Of a DNA stretch of 64,000 nucleotides, positions 1 through 13,591 are shown piece by piece (position 1 is the stretch's first letter; each line of letters opens with the position of its first letter). Under the pieces are notes generated by a model. The model saw only the letters and a list, made by a program, of their open reading frames with translations, was not told the DNA's origin and searched no databases. Source of the DNA: Paramecium sonneborni (Eukaryota; Ciliophora; Oligohymenophorea; Peniculida; Parameciidae); NCBI GenBank assembly GCA_905182985.1, contig CAJJDN010000050.1, positions 434,001-498,000 on the forward strand, read 5' to 3'. The position numbers and the translations under genes are program-made.

Positions 1-45
1 AATTATTGATTAATATTATATATATATATAGATATTATAAATCAA

Positions 46-3000
46 ATGGGTATATGTTTTGGAACTAAAAAAAATGATCGCTATGCAATTATTCAAAAAT
101 AAATCAACATTACAGTGAAAGAATAAGAAGATATGTAAATTCAGGAAGAATTAGCATACTAGTATTAAAAATAACTTGATGATGAAGAAATTACACTTAA
201 AATAAATACACAACCTCAATCAATACTTAACAAAGATTTAAATGAAACAGCTAGTTAATAAATTATTGAATAAAAGTCTTCAAATAAAAAAAAAAGAAAA
301 AAAAAACACAAAGACGAAAATTATCTCAAACAAATAGAGTATCATATTACTATTAAATCTATTATTATTGAAGAAGAATAAGATCAGACCTAATCATAAT
401 ATAATATTCTTATGGTTCTTGAATATATGGGCTATTCTCATAATGTCTAATTAAAAGGGGTGTTAATTAATCATCCAAAAAAAACATTTCAGCTTACACC
501 AAATACTTATGAGGATGCTGCTAGGCATTCTAGATTTAGTCCTTTTTTTTAAAATGACTTTTACTTTAATATTAATGCTGATCCATTACATAATACTAAT
601 TATTTTGAAAAATTGCTAAATGTTGAAAGAACTGTGACAAAAGATAGACAAATTAGAATTTCACCTACTAAAAGATACTCAAAAAGATAATCTTCTGTTT
701 TAGATGAACATTAAAGTCCATCTCCATTAAAAAAAAAATAAAATGTAAAAAAGTCAGAATTTATAAGTGAATTACTTGAAGTTGTATAAATTTTTGATTT
801 AGAAGCTCAACCAAGATTTCTTTAAATTTTATTCGCTTTGCTATTAAAAGAATAAGTACCATAAATTATAAATAACTTCGTTTATATAGAAGAATTGATA
901 TTTTTATTTGATTAACTTCCAAAAATGGAATAACCTAATATTTATAGAATAGCAATTTTTTATGAAACTCTTGATTATAATCTTCATGATTTAATTGTTT
1001 ATATGAAACATGAAGAAGTTAAGTTATCCTAAATTTGCTTTCTAAAATTAGCACATAATTTAATATAAGCTTTATACAATTGCTATTCAAATCATTGTTA
1101 TAGAATCAATTTCACTTTATCTACAATATTTTATACAAAACGAACTAAAAAATTTAAAATATAATCATTTTGTAGATTGTAAAGCTTAATTCCATTTGAT
1201 GGAGATCAATAATTAAATTTAAAGAATGTTCCTGAATAGAAATTAAAATTTTTTATTAGGTCGTTTAGGAGAGATTTTGCTGCTTTATGTGATTTAATTC
1301 TATACATGAAAGATATTAATAAATCATTAGATGAAATATAAACTCTTCGTAAATAGGCTAAAATAAATAAATCTTCCTAGTATTTAGAATATACAGAAAC
1401 CATTCTTGATAAAGAATTTGAGAAGAGTTTAGTTGAAGTTATAAGATTTAGTTTAGATGAAATCGAATACTTAAGATTGAATGAGTACATACTTTCAAAT
1501 TATTAATAGATTACTGAATGATTTAAAAGATTCTATATCTATTCTAGAATAACTTATAGCAGAACTTGAATTAAAAAGTGAAACTGAGAAAAAAATATCC
1601 AAAGAAAATTAAAATTTTTAAATTTATGATAAGTCAAATAGTGATAGAGATGAGTATTTAACAGAAATTGAAAATTTGGATTTAATATAATAAATGAACT
1701 CTTTGCCAGAATTTAATAAATCTCTTAAATAAACATCACTAAAATGTCTATATAAAGAATTACTTTATTCTTCTATATTTATGAATTATCGTTTCTAATA
1801 AAATTGCATATCTTATTAATAGAATAGCTCAGATACATTACATGCTGTACATTCTCATATATTATAATCATTTCATTAAATTAATTATGATGAATCATAT
1901 TATGAAGCTTCTCTACTTGAATAAACTAAAGTACTTTTACCATCAATAGATTAAGCCATAGCTCATCCAATAGATAGACAAGATCCATTTCATTATTATG
2001 TTTTGATAAACTTGCTAACTTTATCCCAAGATAAACCATTTCCTCTTATTATTCAATTATAAAGATTAATGGAAGCATAATAAAAGATTAAAAAAGACTA
2101 AATTAAACCAAAATTAAAATAGAATCATGCTCCAGGAGGAATAATTGAAATGAGAAAAGCAATCTTTCTTTAATTGTTTTACACAGAAAATTTGATAAGC
2201 AGACACAATTATTCTTAAGCTATCCATTATATGTAAAGAATAATTACATTATTGCAAAAGTAAAATCAAAAGAATTCTATTCTTTATGCTTATTGTCTAT
2301 TTTTAAATGGATAATTATGTGCAAAAACTATGTAAAGCATTTCTGCTATGCTTAATTTAGAAATGTGTAAATAATTATATGATTTATATTTTCCATCATC
2401 TTTAATTGTTGGAGATAAAATAATCGAATCTAAATTACATTAATAATAATAAAATCAAAAATAAGAAAATCAATAAGCAAAACCTTAAGCTATGGTAAAG
2501 GATGTTGACAATTTATCAACAACAAATTAATCTCTTTTAGAATTTCGATTGGGATAAATGTATTCTTAATTAAATGATCAAGAAAATGCACTTAAATGCT
2601 TGAAAAGGGCAAAGGCTATAAGAGAAAAAAGATTTGAATAATTTTCTGATTAAGTGATTGAAGTAACATTAGAAATCCTAAGAGTTTATGTAGATTAGGA
2701 AGAAAGTGGAGCTGTTGCTAAATTATGCTGTTAATTAGCAGCTGTAATGAATCAAAAATACAAGAATTAAGAGAGTTTAAAAACTAAAAATGTTGGAATA
2801 CTTCAATTAATTATGGCAGTAATCTATGAAAGCAATGGAGTTTTGGTTAGTTCATTAAGATTTTATCAAAGAGCTTTAAGAACATTTTAAGCTTCAAAAT
2901 CAAATAATTATATTCGATAATTATATATTAGTGATAAAATTAAAGGAATCATCGAAAAAATTAAGAAAATAGCTTATCAGACTATTTCAATGGATAAATC

Positions 3001-4468
3001 ATCCATAGATTAGCTTAATAATTTAAAAGGTTTTTTAAGTATCTCGGACATTCTAAAACCTTACTTTTCTAATTCCTACTATTAAAACTAAAAGCAAGGC
3101 AATATTACAAATTAAAATGTTGTTTCTTCTTTAGTTTATGCAAATGGATATCTGAATAATTCTGAATTAATTGATGCTCTTACAAGATATTAAGCGGTTC
3201 ATAAAATTTATAAAAAATAAAGAATTGATGAATGTTTTGGTATTGTTTTAGAAAAGCTTGGATTAATAAGTATTTATCAAAAGAAATTTAATTAAGGAAT
3301 TCATTATTTGAAATTAGCCTTAGAAATTCATGAAAGATATTTCTTGTTCCCAATCAAATAATGCAATATTATCAAAATTAATCTTTACATTCTTTTAGAT
3401 ATGGCTTTAAATAATTAACAGAAAAAAATTTTGGATTAATTTGATGTTATTGAAAAATTTATAGATCAAATATATGAAGACGTTCATTGGAATTTGACTC
3501 CTTAAATAGCTTCTAGAATAAATAAATTTAAAGTAATGTCAGCTAAAATAGGATCAAAAGCTTTGCATTAGATTTAAGAACTTATTCATTATATAGATCT
3601 TTACTATAATGTTAAGAAACTATTGTATGAAAACTTTTCAGATCCTCAAAAACTTTAAGAATAGGCTTAAATATATTTAACCAAAAAACTAATTTAACTG
3701 TGTAACAAAAAAAGACAGCATTGGATAGAAAAAAGGACTAAATGTTAGATTGGCTAATTAGCTTAGGTTTATATTATTCAGAAAAGAAGAGTCTATAGCA
3801 TGTAATCTTGTAATGAGACCAAAAAGGTAGAAGAATAAACAAAAAGTAGGATAACATAAAATTCTACGATCCTGGATTTCACAAATGAAAAGACCCAAAA
3901 AAATTAAATCTCTTCAGTTGATGAGTCCAAAGAAACTACATTACCTAATAATAAAATTTTAATAGATTTAAGATCTGCTGAAGAAATTATGGAAGATCAG
4001 AGATAACGATAATTAGAATTATTACAATAACGCAAATTGCGTTTAGCCTAGAATTTGAGTTAATCAAATGAATACAATGTTTAAAATCAGCAAAGCTAAA
4101 ATGGGTCTTTTATAATATCACGTTAAAGTTAAATATTATAATTTAATCAAATGAAGTAAATTTTGTAAAATTAATCATAATAAACATAAGAAAGCCAAAA
4201 ATCGATTTTGATTAAAGAAAATTAATAATAATAGTAATAAAATTAATCTTCAATAAATTTATAACCAATAAAAGTGGTAGGACGACAAAAGAAATCATTA
4301 TCATAACCTGGAGTAGAGTAAGACCTACAGAAGAATTCATACATAAAATTATCAGATGAAGGATTAACAAATAAGAGAAGGAGAACTATAAGTTAATAAA
4401 GTTTGGCATCAATCAAATAAGTAAAATTAAAAATTAACCCTTTTGAAAAATCTGTTAGAAAAAAATGA
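46..4468 (+). CDS. Large TPR-like protein with MGxxC N terminus (paralog 1)
   Basis: The protein is 1465 residues, read with TAA/TAG as Gln and ending at TGA. One 25-base intron (1485-1509, GTACAT...AATAG) is required; without it the frame hits TGA at 1519. The start MGICFG fits N-myristoylation plus a palmitoylatable Cys, so membrane attachment is inferred. A Lys-rich stretch (about residues 85-100) is followed by a helical domain. A central to C-terminal region has TPR-like helix pairs (for example LEFRLGQMYSQLNDQENALK, about residue 840). The tail is rich in Gln and Ser. It aligns along its length with the next gene, including matching LSTIFY and FPIKQ/FPYKQ segments. I do not recognise a named family; a scaffold role is only a guess. 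Confidence 0.88.
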
Positions 4469-4657
4469 TTATTTGTTTTCATTATTTAATATATTGATTA
4501 TTTCTCTAATCTTTGAAAAAAGTTAATCTGTGAAAGTAAATCAGAGGACTTTTCTAGAGCATCTAAATATAAAAAATTTATATGCTCAAAATTTATTATA
4601 TAAATCATAATTAATCTTCTAAACAAGAGTAGTAATTATAACTGAATATATAATTTA

Positions 4658-7600
4658 ATGGGCGTCTGCTGTTCTAAATAACGTGATAAAGAAGATGGGA
4701 TTCGATAATAAATTGCACAAACTATAGTGGAATAATAAAAATTAAGAGAGGAAGAAGAACAGGAGCAGATTTAATTTTAGTGTTATTCTTCAAGCAGAAA
4801 ATCTTAAAATTTTCAATTTAATCCTTCTAATCCAAACGATATTTGCAACTTAATTACTTAAGTTGGAAATGAGGATGTTGCAGTTGAAGTTGAACAACCA
4901 AAACAGGAGAAAATCAAAAAGAAAAAATTAGAAAATCAAAAAGATGATGCAAACTATTTAAGAAAAATAGATCATATTTTATCTCTTAAATCTATTGTAG
5001 TTGAATTGCAAAAGGAAGGAGACATGAAATACTATAAAATCTCTATACTTATTAATTATAAAGAACTTTTTTATAATGTTAACATGTTTGGTACTTTAAC
5101 TACACAATTAGACTTCAGATATTTTACTTTAAAGCCTAAAACATTCGAGGAGGCAAACAAATATTCAAGGTTTCTTACTTTTTTTTCAAATGATAATTAC
5201 TTTAATGCAGACAAGGAATGTACAAATAATTTTAATGCTTTTGATAAATTATTATATGTAGAAAGAAGTCTATAAGAAATGAAGGCGAATTTGAAAAAAA
5301 TACAAAAAAGACAAAGTACTATCTTTCATGAAAAACAACTTGAGATGTGTTTAGTTAACTCAACTAATCAAGAAATGCTTGAAATTATATCAGTAGTTGA
5401 TGTAGAACATTAGTCAAGATTTTTGACTGTTCTTTTTCATTTATTAGTACAAAAATATTTTAAGAAATTAGAACTCTATTTAGTTTTCATTACAAATGCT
5501 ACATTTTTATTTGAAACTCCTCCTTAATTTGATTAACCTCATGTTTATAGATTGGCACTTTTTTATGATAAGTTGGATTATTCATTAAAGGATCTTCAAA
5601 ATCTATTAATTTAGAACAAAATGGAATTATCTAAAATTTTGTATCAAAAATTAGCACTAAATCTAATAGATATCTTTTATAAATGCTATTCAAACTATTT
5701 ATACAGGTTAAATTTTACATTGTCCACAATATTTTATGTCTCTAAATTAAAGTGTTTTAAGTTGTAAACATTTGGAAGGTTGAAATTTTTACTTTAATTT
5801 GGATTAAATGTAGAGGAGAGGATAAAATCAATAGATGAAAAAAAATTATAATTATTTATAAAAGCATTTAAAAAAGATTTATTTGCTTTGTGTGATCTAT
5901 TATTATATTTCAAAAAGGTAAACAACTTGACTTTGAAATAAATCTAAACTTAAAGGAAAAAATATCTTTCGAGTGTAAAAAAAGGTGAAGAAATATAAGA
6001 TGATGATACTAATTATTTGAATTATGTTGATTAAACTTTATCATCAAAATCAGATCGATACATTTTGGAATTTATTCGTCTGGTAGTTTATGCCAATGAA
6101 ATTAAAACTATAGATAAAACTTTAGAAGACACTTTGCCTATTATTGAATCGCTTTAAAAATCTATTAATGATTATGAAACCACTTTAGAATAAGAATAAG
6201 AATAAAAATAAGAAGGTTAAAATAATTTTTAAATATAAGAAAATCCAATAGCATCTATTAAATAAGAGATTGATTCAGAAGATTCTTTAAATTTAGAAGA
6301 AAATTAGATAAATCTAAAAACATTTTAATTTGATTTCAATTCTGAAAATGAAGAACTATCTATTAATAAAGACAAATTTACATAAGCTTAATTGATTTAT
6401 AAAGAACTACTCTATTCATCATTACTATTTTAAGATTAATTTTAATTTTATTATAATAAATACAAAGAATGTGAGAAATAAAAATTATAAGAAGCATATG
6501 TTGAAGTGTTAAATGCATTTTATACTTTAAAATCAATGAACGATGATTCTTGGTAATATAAATTGACTATGGTTTCAAAATCGATGAACAAACCTATAGA
6601 AATTATGAATTCAATATATGAAACCAGCATTGATCATTTTAACATAACTATAATGTTTTAGATACTCACTTTATCAGAAAGAAAACCTTTGCCTTTACTA
6701 AATGAACTTCAAAGAAGCATTAATAAATAATTAGAAATGAAAATCAAAATGGATAGAAAATTAAGAAGCTAAAATTCTTCAAAAGGAATTATTGAATAGA
6801 AAAAACATATTATAATATAATTAATGTTTGCTCAATCATATTTGAATAGTCATAATTATTATTAAGCTGTACATAAAATATAAAAAGTGATTGGATTTTA
6901 ATTAAAAAATCAGCATATAGCTTCTTTATTTTATGGATATTCACTATTAGTAAGTGGAGAAATATAAAAAGAAAGCCTTCAACCAGTATCAGCGATGTTG
7001 AATTTAGAGATGAGTTAAGTCATATATGATAGTTACTTTCCAGAGTTTATAGCTTAAGAGGAGATGTAAGAACAAACAGAAAATTTTGTAAAAGAGAAAA
7101 CTATTTAAAAATTTAAAAATATTAAAGTATAAAATTTAGCAACCAGTAATAAAGCTAAAATGGAATTGCTTTTGGGTATGAGTTACTTTGATGTGCATGA
7201 TTAAGAAAATTCATTAAAATGCTTAAAAATTGCTGAAAATTTGTTACTGAGGTCATTTGATTTGTATTCAGATGAAGTTGTAGTAGTGGTGTTGAAACAA
7301 TTATAACTATTTGTTATATAGGATGATATAGGATCAGCCTTAAAAATTACTCTTTAATATGCAGGAAAGATGAATTAATATTATACAGAGGGTAAGATTT
7401 TTAAAAGAAAAATTATTTCTAAATTATAGTTTATTATGGCATACATTTTTGAATTCAATGGATAATTTTTAAGTGCTCTTCGATTTATTGAAAGATCTAA
7501 TCGTACATTTACTAATTCAAAATGTAACAATTTTATTATTTAAATGCATTTCTAAGCAAAGAAATTAATTTTAATCTAAAAAATTAAAACAGCTTTCTAA

Positions 7601-8773
7601 AAAATTAAAAGCAACCAATAATTAAGAGATCCAACTGATTTAGCATTATTTTAAACTTTGAATGAACATATGTCTACTACTTTCCTTTCACAATTTTATA
7701 AGCAAAGTTTTGTTTAGAAATCTTCATTATTACTTGAAAAATATGGAAGACATTTACTTAAAGTTTAATAACTTCTTAGGCTTAAAATGAATGGCAAAGC
7801 TCTTAAAATTTTGAAAAGAACCATTAGAATTTTAAACAAAACTAAAAAAGATGAGTTGTACGCTATTTTATCAGGCTATATGACAGATCTAAGTCTTCAA
7901 GATTCTAAAGAACCTCAATAAATTAAATAATTACTTGATCAAATAGAAATTAATGAAAGATATTATATCTTTCCATATAAACAATATAACTTATTAAAAT
8001 GCTTAATATATCTTATGATTCTTTATACTAAGATGAATGATACTAAATAAATTTAAGAGACTAATGCTAAAATTTAAATTATTATTGAAGATTTTCAAGA
8101 AATTCTCTAATGGAAAACTATATCAATAAAATCCTTCAGAAATGCCCCTAATAAATTTGAAATATTAATTAAAAATGGAAAGATTTCTTTACTGTAAAAA
8201 ATTTCAGCTCTTGTTGAATTAATTGAATATTATAATAATTTAAAGAAATAAATATTCGATGTCATGTTTAACGGATAACAATTAAAAGAACTTTATAAAA
8301 AAATCAGATCCGATTTTGAAAACTTTCTTGATGAAATCAATAGTCAAGTACTAATTAAAAAATAAAATTGTTTGATAGGTAATTTTTCTTAAATAAAAAT
8401 TTAAAATAATCGAACTAACGAAGAACAAATAAATAAAAACTAAATAAAAGAAGCCCAAATAGTTTAAACGCTTGAGGATAAAGATTAAATTACCAATTAA
8501 AAGTAGGCTGAAAATAAAAAAATTATTTTAGACATTAGAAGTTATTAGGAAATAATGATATCGAATAAACATGCTCGACTTTCTAAATAACTTTAATAAA
8601 AGAATATTGAAGCTGAAAAGTCAAATAATAATTAAGATAATATTTCTATTAAACATGAAAAACAAAAATCGACAAACAATTCGGCAATTTTATAATAAAA
8701 GCATACCAAAAGGTCAAGTAAATTAAATCCTTTTGAAAGCACCATGAAAAAAACACTCAAATAATTTTAATGA
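4658..8773 (+). CDS. Large TPR-like protein with MGxCC N terminus (paralog 2)
   Basis: This is an uninterrupted ciliate-code frame of 1371 residues on the same strand as the previous gene, 189 bp downstream. The start MGVCCSKQ is again an N-myristoylation signal with adjacent cysteines. The order of segments matches paralog 1: Lys-rich linker, a domain containing FTLKPKTFEEANKYSRF, an LSTIFY helix region, TPR-like repeats (MELLLGMSYFDVHDQENSLK) and a polar Gln/Lys-rich tail. Paralog 1 needs one 25-base intron where this copy needs none, so the two differ by an intron gain or loss. This is a tandem duplicate that has diverged considerably. Function unknown; membrane-associated scaffold inferred only from the N terminus and helical repeats. 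Confidence 0.88.
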
Positions 8774-9004
8774 ACAATTAATCATATAACTAATTATTAA
8801 AAATAACAAAATAATTTATTTTAAACATTTTTTAGGCTTATATTTAATTTCTTTAGCCAAAAACTAAAAAAATGTAACTATGATTCTATGATTTTAATTA
8901 TAAATTAGTTTTAGATATTCTATAAATCTTCATTTTATTTATTAATATAGTTGAGATTAATTAATATTGTAAATTAATAAAATTTAGTTTTTCAATAATT
9001 AAAA

Positions 9005-9852
9005 ATGATCATATTTGGATCTTTTTTAATTTTTCTAATCATTTCAGAAATTGATTAAAAATGCTCTTTAATCATCTTGGTCAAAATTAATTTTTATAAG
9101 AAATTATAGCATTTAATTCATTATTTTTTTAAATAACCATACTTGAAGGTATTGACTATTTGAAATTTTTTTAGCTTAATATTATTATTAGTAATTTTAT
9201 TTACTGTTTATAGGAAAGTAATTCTAGAAAAGGCTATAATGAAGAAATCCAGCAATCAAATCACATTCCTTCTTGGTATAAAATATTAATTATAATGTCT
9301 ATGAACTTGAAATAAATAAAATTAGAGTACTTTCACTGTTTAGAATATATAAATCATTTAAGTAAATTTTTAAGCTAAAGCGCTCTCTTTTAATTGGAAA
9401 TTAAGATGTCTTAATTTATTCTCAATATGTCCGATATTAATATAAAATTAAATTATCTTTATTGATCCACTGTAATCAAATTAAGAAAATTATAATATTA
9501 GTCTCATAATAATCATTTAAAACTTTTTTAGCTAGAAATGGAGTCTTTGGCATTGACATAAAAATAGAATTCTGAGTTAGATGAAGATTAAATCTTAATA
9601 AAATATATTTCAACAGAAAGAAATAAAAAGAAAATTAAAGTTTAAGTAGATAAATTTTTTTGTAAATAATTACAACTAAGATTATTAAAATATTTCGATT
9701 TTATTATGTTTAAATATCTATAATTTCTAATAAATAAAAAATTTTTGTATCCTTTTAAATTTGATTAAGAATTATAATAGCGCTTAATACTTTTTTTAGT
9801 TATGAAAAAGAGTTGTGAAATATTTCTAAATAATAACTATAAAGAATTTTGA
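9005..9852 (+). other. Uncertain small locus: two in-frame ORFs split by TGA
   Basis: An ATG at 9005 opens a frame that continues after a plausible 26-base intron (9149-9174). It reaches TGA at 9463-9465 after 144 residues, with a hydrophobic start (MIIFGSFLIFLII). The same frame then stays open to TGA at 9850, including an ATG at 9538 that would give 104 residues. I could not find an intron that removes the internal TGA. It may be one gene with an unresolved intron, two genes, or a decaying copy. Only TGA stops in this code, so open frames of this size occur by chance. Low confidence. Confidence 0.25.
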
Positions 9853-11436
9853 TTTATTAATATTAAAATAAAAATGGAAGATTTCTCATTAGAAACTAGA
9901 ATTAGAGAGGTTGTTTACGAATTATCTTAGCCAACTTTGATGAGATGTATAATCAATCATATTAAAATAGTATCTGATTGTTTAAGACAAATAGATTAAT
10001 AGTAACAGAATATTGATTAATTGAAGTAATAAATTAGATAATAAAATGACAATTAACAAAATCATTAGATTGATGCTGATAGAAGATATAGTGAAATAGA
10101 TGTTTTATAGAAATAATAAAAAAAGTTAGAACTAGATATAATAAAGAATTAGACATAAAATTAATAATCATTAACTCATTTGAAATCAAGAATTGAATGT
10201 TTGGAGAAGGAATTGGAACAACAAAAGAATAATTCTTAGTTTGTGATGAACTCATAAATTAAGACTTAATCTGATTTGGAATAACTAACAAAGAGATAAG
10301 CGGAACACACAGAAACTTTTAATAAAAAAATTGATGANTGAAGAAATCCAGCAATCAAATCACATTCCTTCTTGGTATAAAATATTAATTATAATGTCTA
10401 TGAACTTGAAATAAATAAAATTAGAGTACTTTCACTGTTTAGAATATATAAATCATTTAAGTAAATTTTTAAGCTAAAGCGCTCTCTTTTAATTGGAAAT
10501 TAAGATGTCTTAATTTATTCTCAATATGTCCGATATTAATATAAAATTAAATTATCTTTATTGATCCACTGTAATCAAATTAAGAAAATTATAATATTAG
10601 TCTCATAATAATCATTTAAAACTTTTTTAGCTAGAAATGGAGTCTTTGGCATTGACATAAAAATAGAATTCTGAGTTAGATGAAGATTAAATCTTAATAA
10701 AATATATTTCAACAGAAAGAAATAAAAAGAAAATTAAAGTTTAAGTAGATAAATTTTTTTGTAAATAATTACAACTAAGATTATTAAAATATTTCGATTT
10801 TATTATGTTTAAATATCTATAATTTCTAATAAATAAAAAATTTTTGTATCCTTTTAAATTTGATTAAGAATTATAATAGCGCTTAATACTTTTTTTAGTT
10901 ATGAAAAAGAGTTGTGAAATATTTCTAAATAATAACTATAAAGAATTTTGATTTATTAATATTAAAATAAAAATGGAAGATTTCTCATTAGAAACTAGAA
11001 TTAGAGAGGTTGTTTACGAATTATCTTAGCCAACTTTGATGAGATGTATAATCAATCATATTAAAATAGTATCTGATTGTTTAAGACAAATAGATTAATA
11101 GTAACAGAATATTGATTAATTGAAGTAATAAATTAGATAATAAAATGACAATTAACAAAATCATTAGATTGATGCTGATAGAAGATATAGTGAAATAGAT
11201 GTTTTATAGAAATAATAAAAAAAGTTAGAACTAGATATAATAAAGAATTAGACATAAAATTAATAATCATTAACTCATTTGAAATCAAGAATTGAATGTT
11301 TGGAGAAGGAATTGGAACAACAAAAGAATAATTCTTAGTTTGTGATGAACTCATAAATTAAGACTTAATCTGATTTGGAATAACTAACAAAGAGATAAGC
11401 GGAACACACAGAAACTTTTAATAAAAAAATTGATGA
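9240..11436. repeat. Exact 1098-bp duplicate joined by a single N (assembly overlap)
   Basis: Bases 9240-10337 are repeated exactly as 10339-11436, with one N at 10338 between them and a constant offset of 1099. The first copy stops abruptly inside the coiled-coil gene, whose 5' part (9874-10337) is therefore a truncated duplicate. Sequence becomes new only after 11436. This is what two overlapping contigs look like when placed end to end without merging. I read it as an assembly artefact. Confidence 0.9.
9874..10337 (+). pseudogene. Truncated duplicate of coiled-coil gene 5' end (first copy)
   Basis: This is the first 464 bases of the coiled-coil gene annotated at 12289-14528, identical in sequence and cut off by the N at 10338. 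It is not an independent gene: it exists because of the unmerged overlap. Do not count it as a paralog. Confidence 0.85.
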
Positions 11437-13591
11437 ATTTTTTAAAGATTATTATACATTGTTTGTAGAAAGTAGAAATCAAGTGAATAAAATATCAAAA
11501 GAATAGCAATTGATTTAAAAAGATATTTAGAATTAAGGTTAACAAATGGAACAATTAGGAATTTGTAAAGACATATTAGAATAATAGAGTTCGAGTTTGT
11601 CTAAGAGAGTTGAATGGATTATAAATGAAATTAATCATTTAGTGAATAAAGATTACTTTAAATTTACTTTTGATAAAGTATTTTAAATGATGTATATATA
11701 GAGGAAGAAAAGTCTAGAATTGAAGATAATTAATATTTGAAGGGAGCTGTTTAATAATTATAGAATTAAGTTTAGGTTTATAATATATCCTTTGATGAAA
11801 GAGTCAAAGGATTAGAGATGTTTGAGATTTAATATCGTTAGTAGTTGAATTCTTTTTAGTCATAGTTAAATAATTAGACTGAAAACTATTAGAATTTCTT
11901 CAAAGAAACAACTTAATAATTGTAACATTAGAATTTTACATTAAATATGATTGAAGAGTTTTAGAAGAATATATAAGAGAAGATATAATTGATTATAAAT
12001 AGTTAGATAGCTGTATTCTAAACAAATGTTGGTAACTAGATAAAGAAATTGATAGATCAATTCAATAGTTTGAAATCAACGATAGTAAAAGAAATGGCTT
12101 AAGAATTTAATTATAAATTGGAAGATATTCGTTAATAATTATTGAATGAATCTTTAAAGTAATAAAGTATAAAATTAGCAACTTTTGAATAGAAAATTTA
12201 GGAATTGAAAAATAAATAATATTAGAAAGATGTTGAAGTATAAGTTATCTTATCAGAAAATTCATTAAGTTAATANATTAAAATAAAAATGGAAGATTTC
12301 TCATTAGAAACTAGAATTAGAGAGGTTGTTTACGAATTATCTTAGCCAACTTTGATGAGATGTATAATCAATCATATTAAAATAGTATCTGATTGTTTAA
12401 GACAAATAGATTAATAGTAACAGAATATTGATTAATTGAAGTAATAAATTAGATAATAAAATGACAATTAACAAAATCATTAGATTGATGCTGATAGAAG
12501 ATATAGTGAAATAGATGTTTTATAGAAATAATAAAAAAAGTTAGAACTAGATATAATAAAGAATTAGACATAAAATTAATAATCATTAACTCATTTGAAA
12601 TCAAGAATTGAATGTTTGGAGAAGGAATTGGAACAACAAAAGAATAATTCTTAGTTTGTGATGAACTCATAAATTAAGACTTAATCTGATTTGGAATAAC
12701 TAACAAAGAGATAAGCGGAACACACAGAAACTTTTAATAAAAAAATTGATGAATTTTTTAAAGATTATTATACATTGTTTGTAGAAAGTAGAAATCAAGT
12801 GAATAAAATATCAAAAGAATAGCAATTGATTTAAAAAGATATTTAGAATTAAGGTTAACAAATGGAACAATTAGGAATTTGTAAAGACATATTAGAATAA
12901 TAGAGTTCGAGTTTGTCTAAGAGAGTTGAATGGATTATAAATGAAATTAATCATTTAGTGAATAAAGATTACTTTAAATTTACTTTTGATAAAGTATTTT
13001 AAATGATGTATATATAGAGGAAGAAAAGTCTAGAATTGAAGATAATTAATATTTGAAGGGAGCTGTTTAATAATTATAGAATTAAGTTTAGGTTTATAAT
13101 ATATCCTTTGATGAAAGAGTCAAAGGATTAGAGATGTTTGAGATTTAATATCGTTAGTAGTTGAATTCTTTTTAGTCATAGTTAAATAATTAGACTGAAA
13201 ACTATTAGAATTTCTTCAAAGAAACAACTTAATAATTGTAACATTAGAATTTTACATTAAATATGATTGAAGAGTTTTAGAAGAATATATAAGAGAAGAT
13301 ATAATTGATTATAAATAGTTAGATAGCTGTATTCTAAACAAATGTTGGTAACTAGATAAAGAAATTGATAGATCAATTCAATAGTTTGAAATCAACGATA
13401 GTAAAAGAAATGGCTTAAGAATTTAATTATAAATTGGAAGATATTCGTTAATAATTATTGAATGAATCTTTAAAGTAATAAAGTATAAAATTAGCAACTT
13501 TTGAATAGAAAATTTAGGAATTGAAAAATAAATAATATTAGAAAGATGTTGAAGTATAAGTTATCTTATCAGAAAATTCATTAAGTTAATA
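10961..13591. repeat. Exact 1315-bp duplicate joined by a single N (assembly overlap)
   Basis: Bases 10961-12275 recur exactly as 12277-13591 after a single N at 12276, at a constant offset of 1316. Together with the previous join the 5' end of the coiled-coil gene appears three times, starting at 9874, 10973 and 12289. Only the third copy runs on to a stop. The copy at 10973-12275 is truncated in mid-codon. Read as an assembly artefact. Confidence 0.9.
10973..12275 (+). pseudogene. Truncated duplicate of coiled-coil gene (second copy)
   Basis: This copy carries the start codon, the 26-base intron and about 1.3 kb of the coiled-coil gene before the N at 12276 ends it. It is identical to 12289-13591. 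Read as an assembly duplicate, not a gene copy. Confidence 0.85.

Noticed and set aside
1..45. Telomere at the left end
   Set aside because: There are TA repeats but no C4A2/C3A3-type telomeric repeats, so the window is internal or cut arbitrarily.
9240..13591. Tandem triplication of a coiled-coil gene
   Set aside because: Copies are identical, end exactly at Ns and keep constant offsets, so unmerged contig overlaps explain them better than real duplication.
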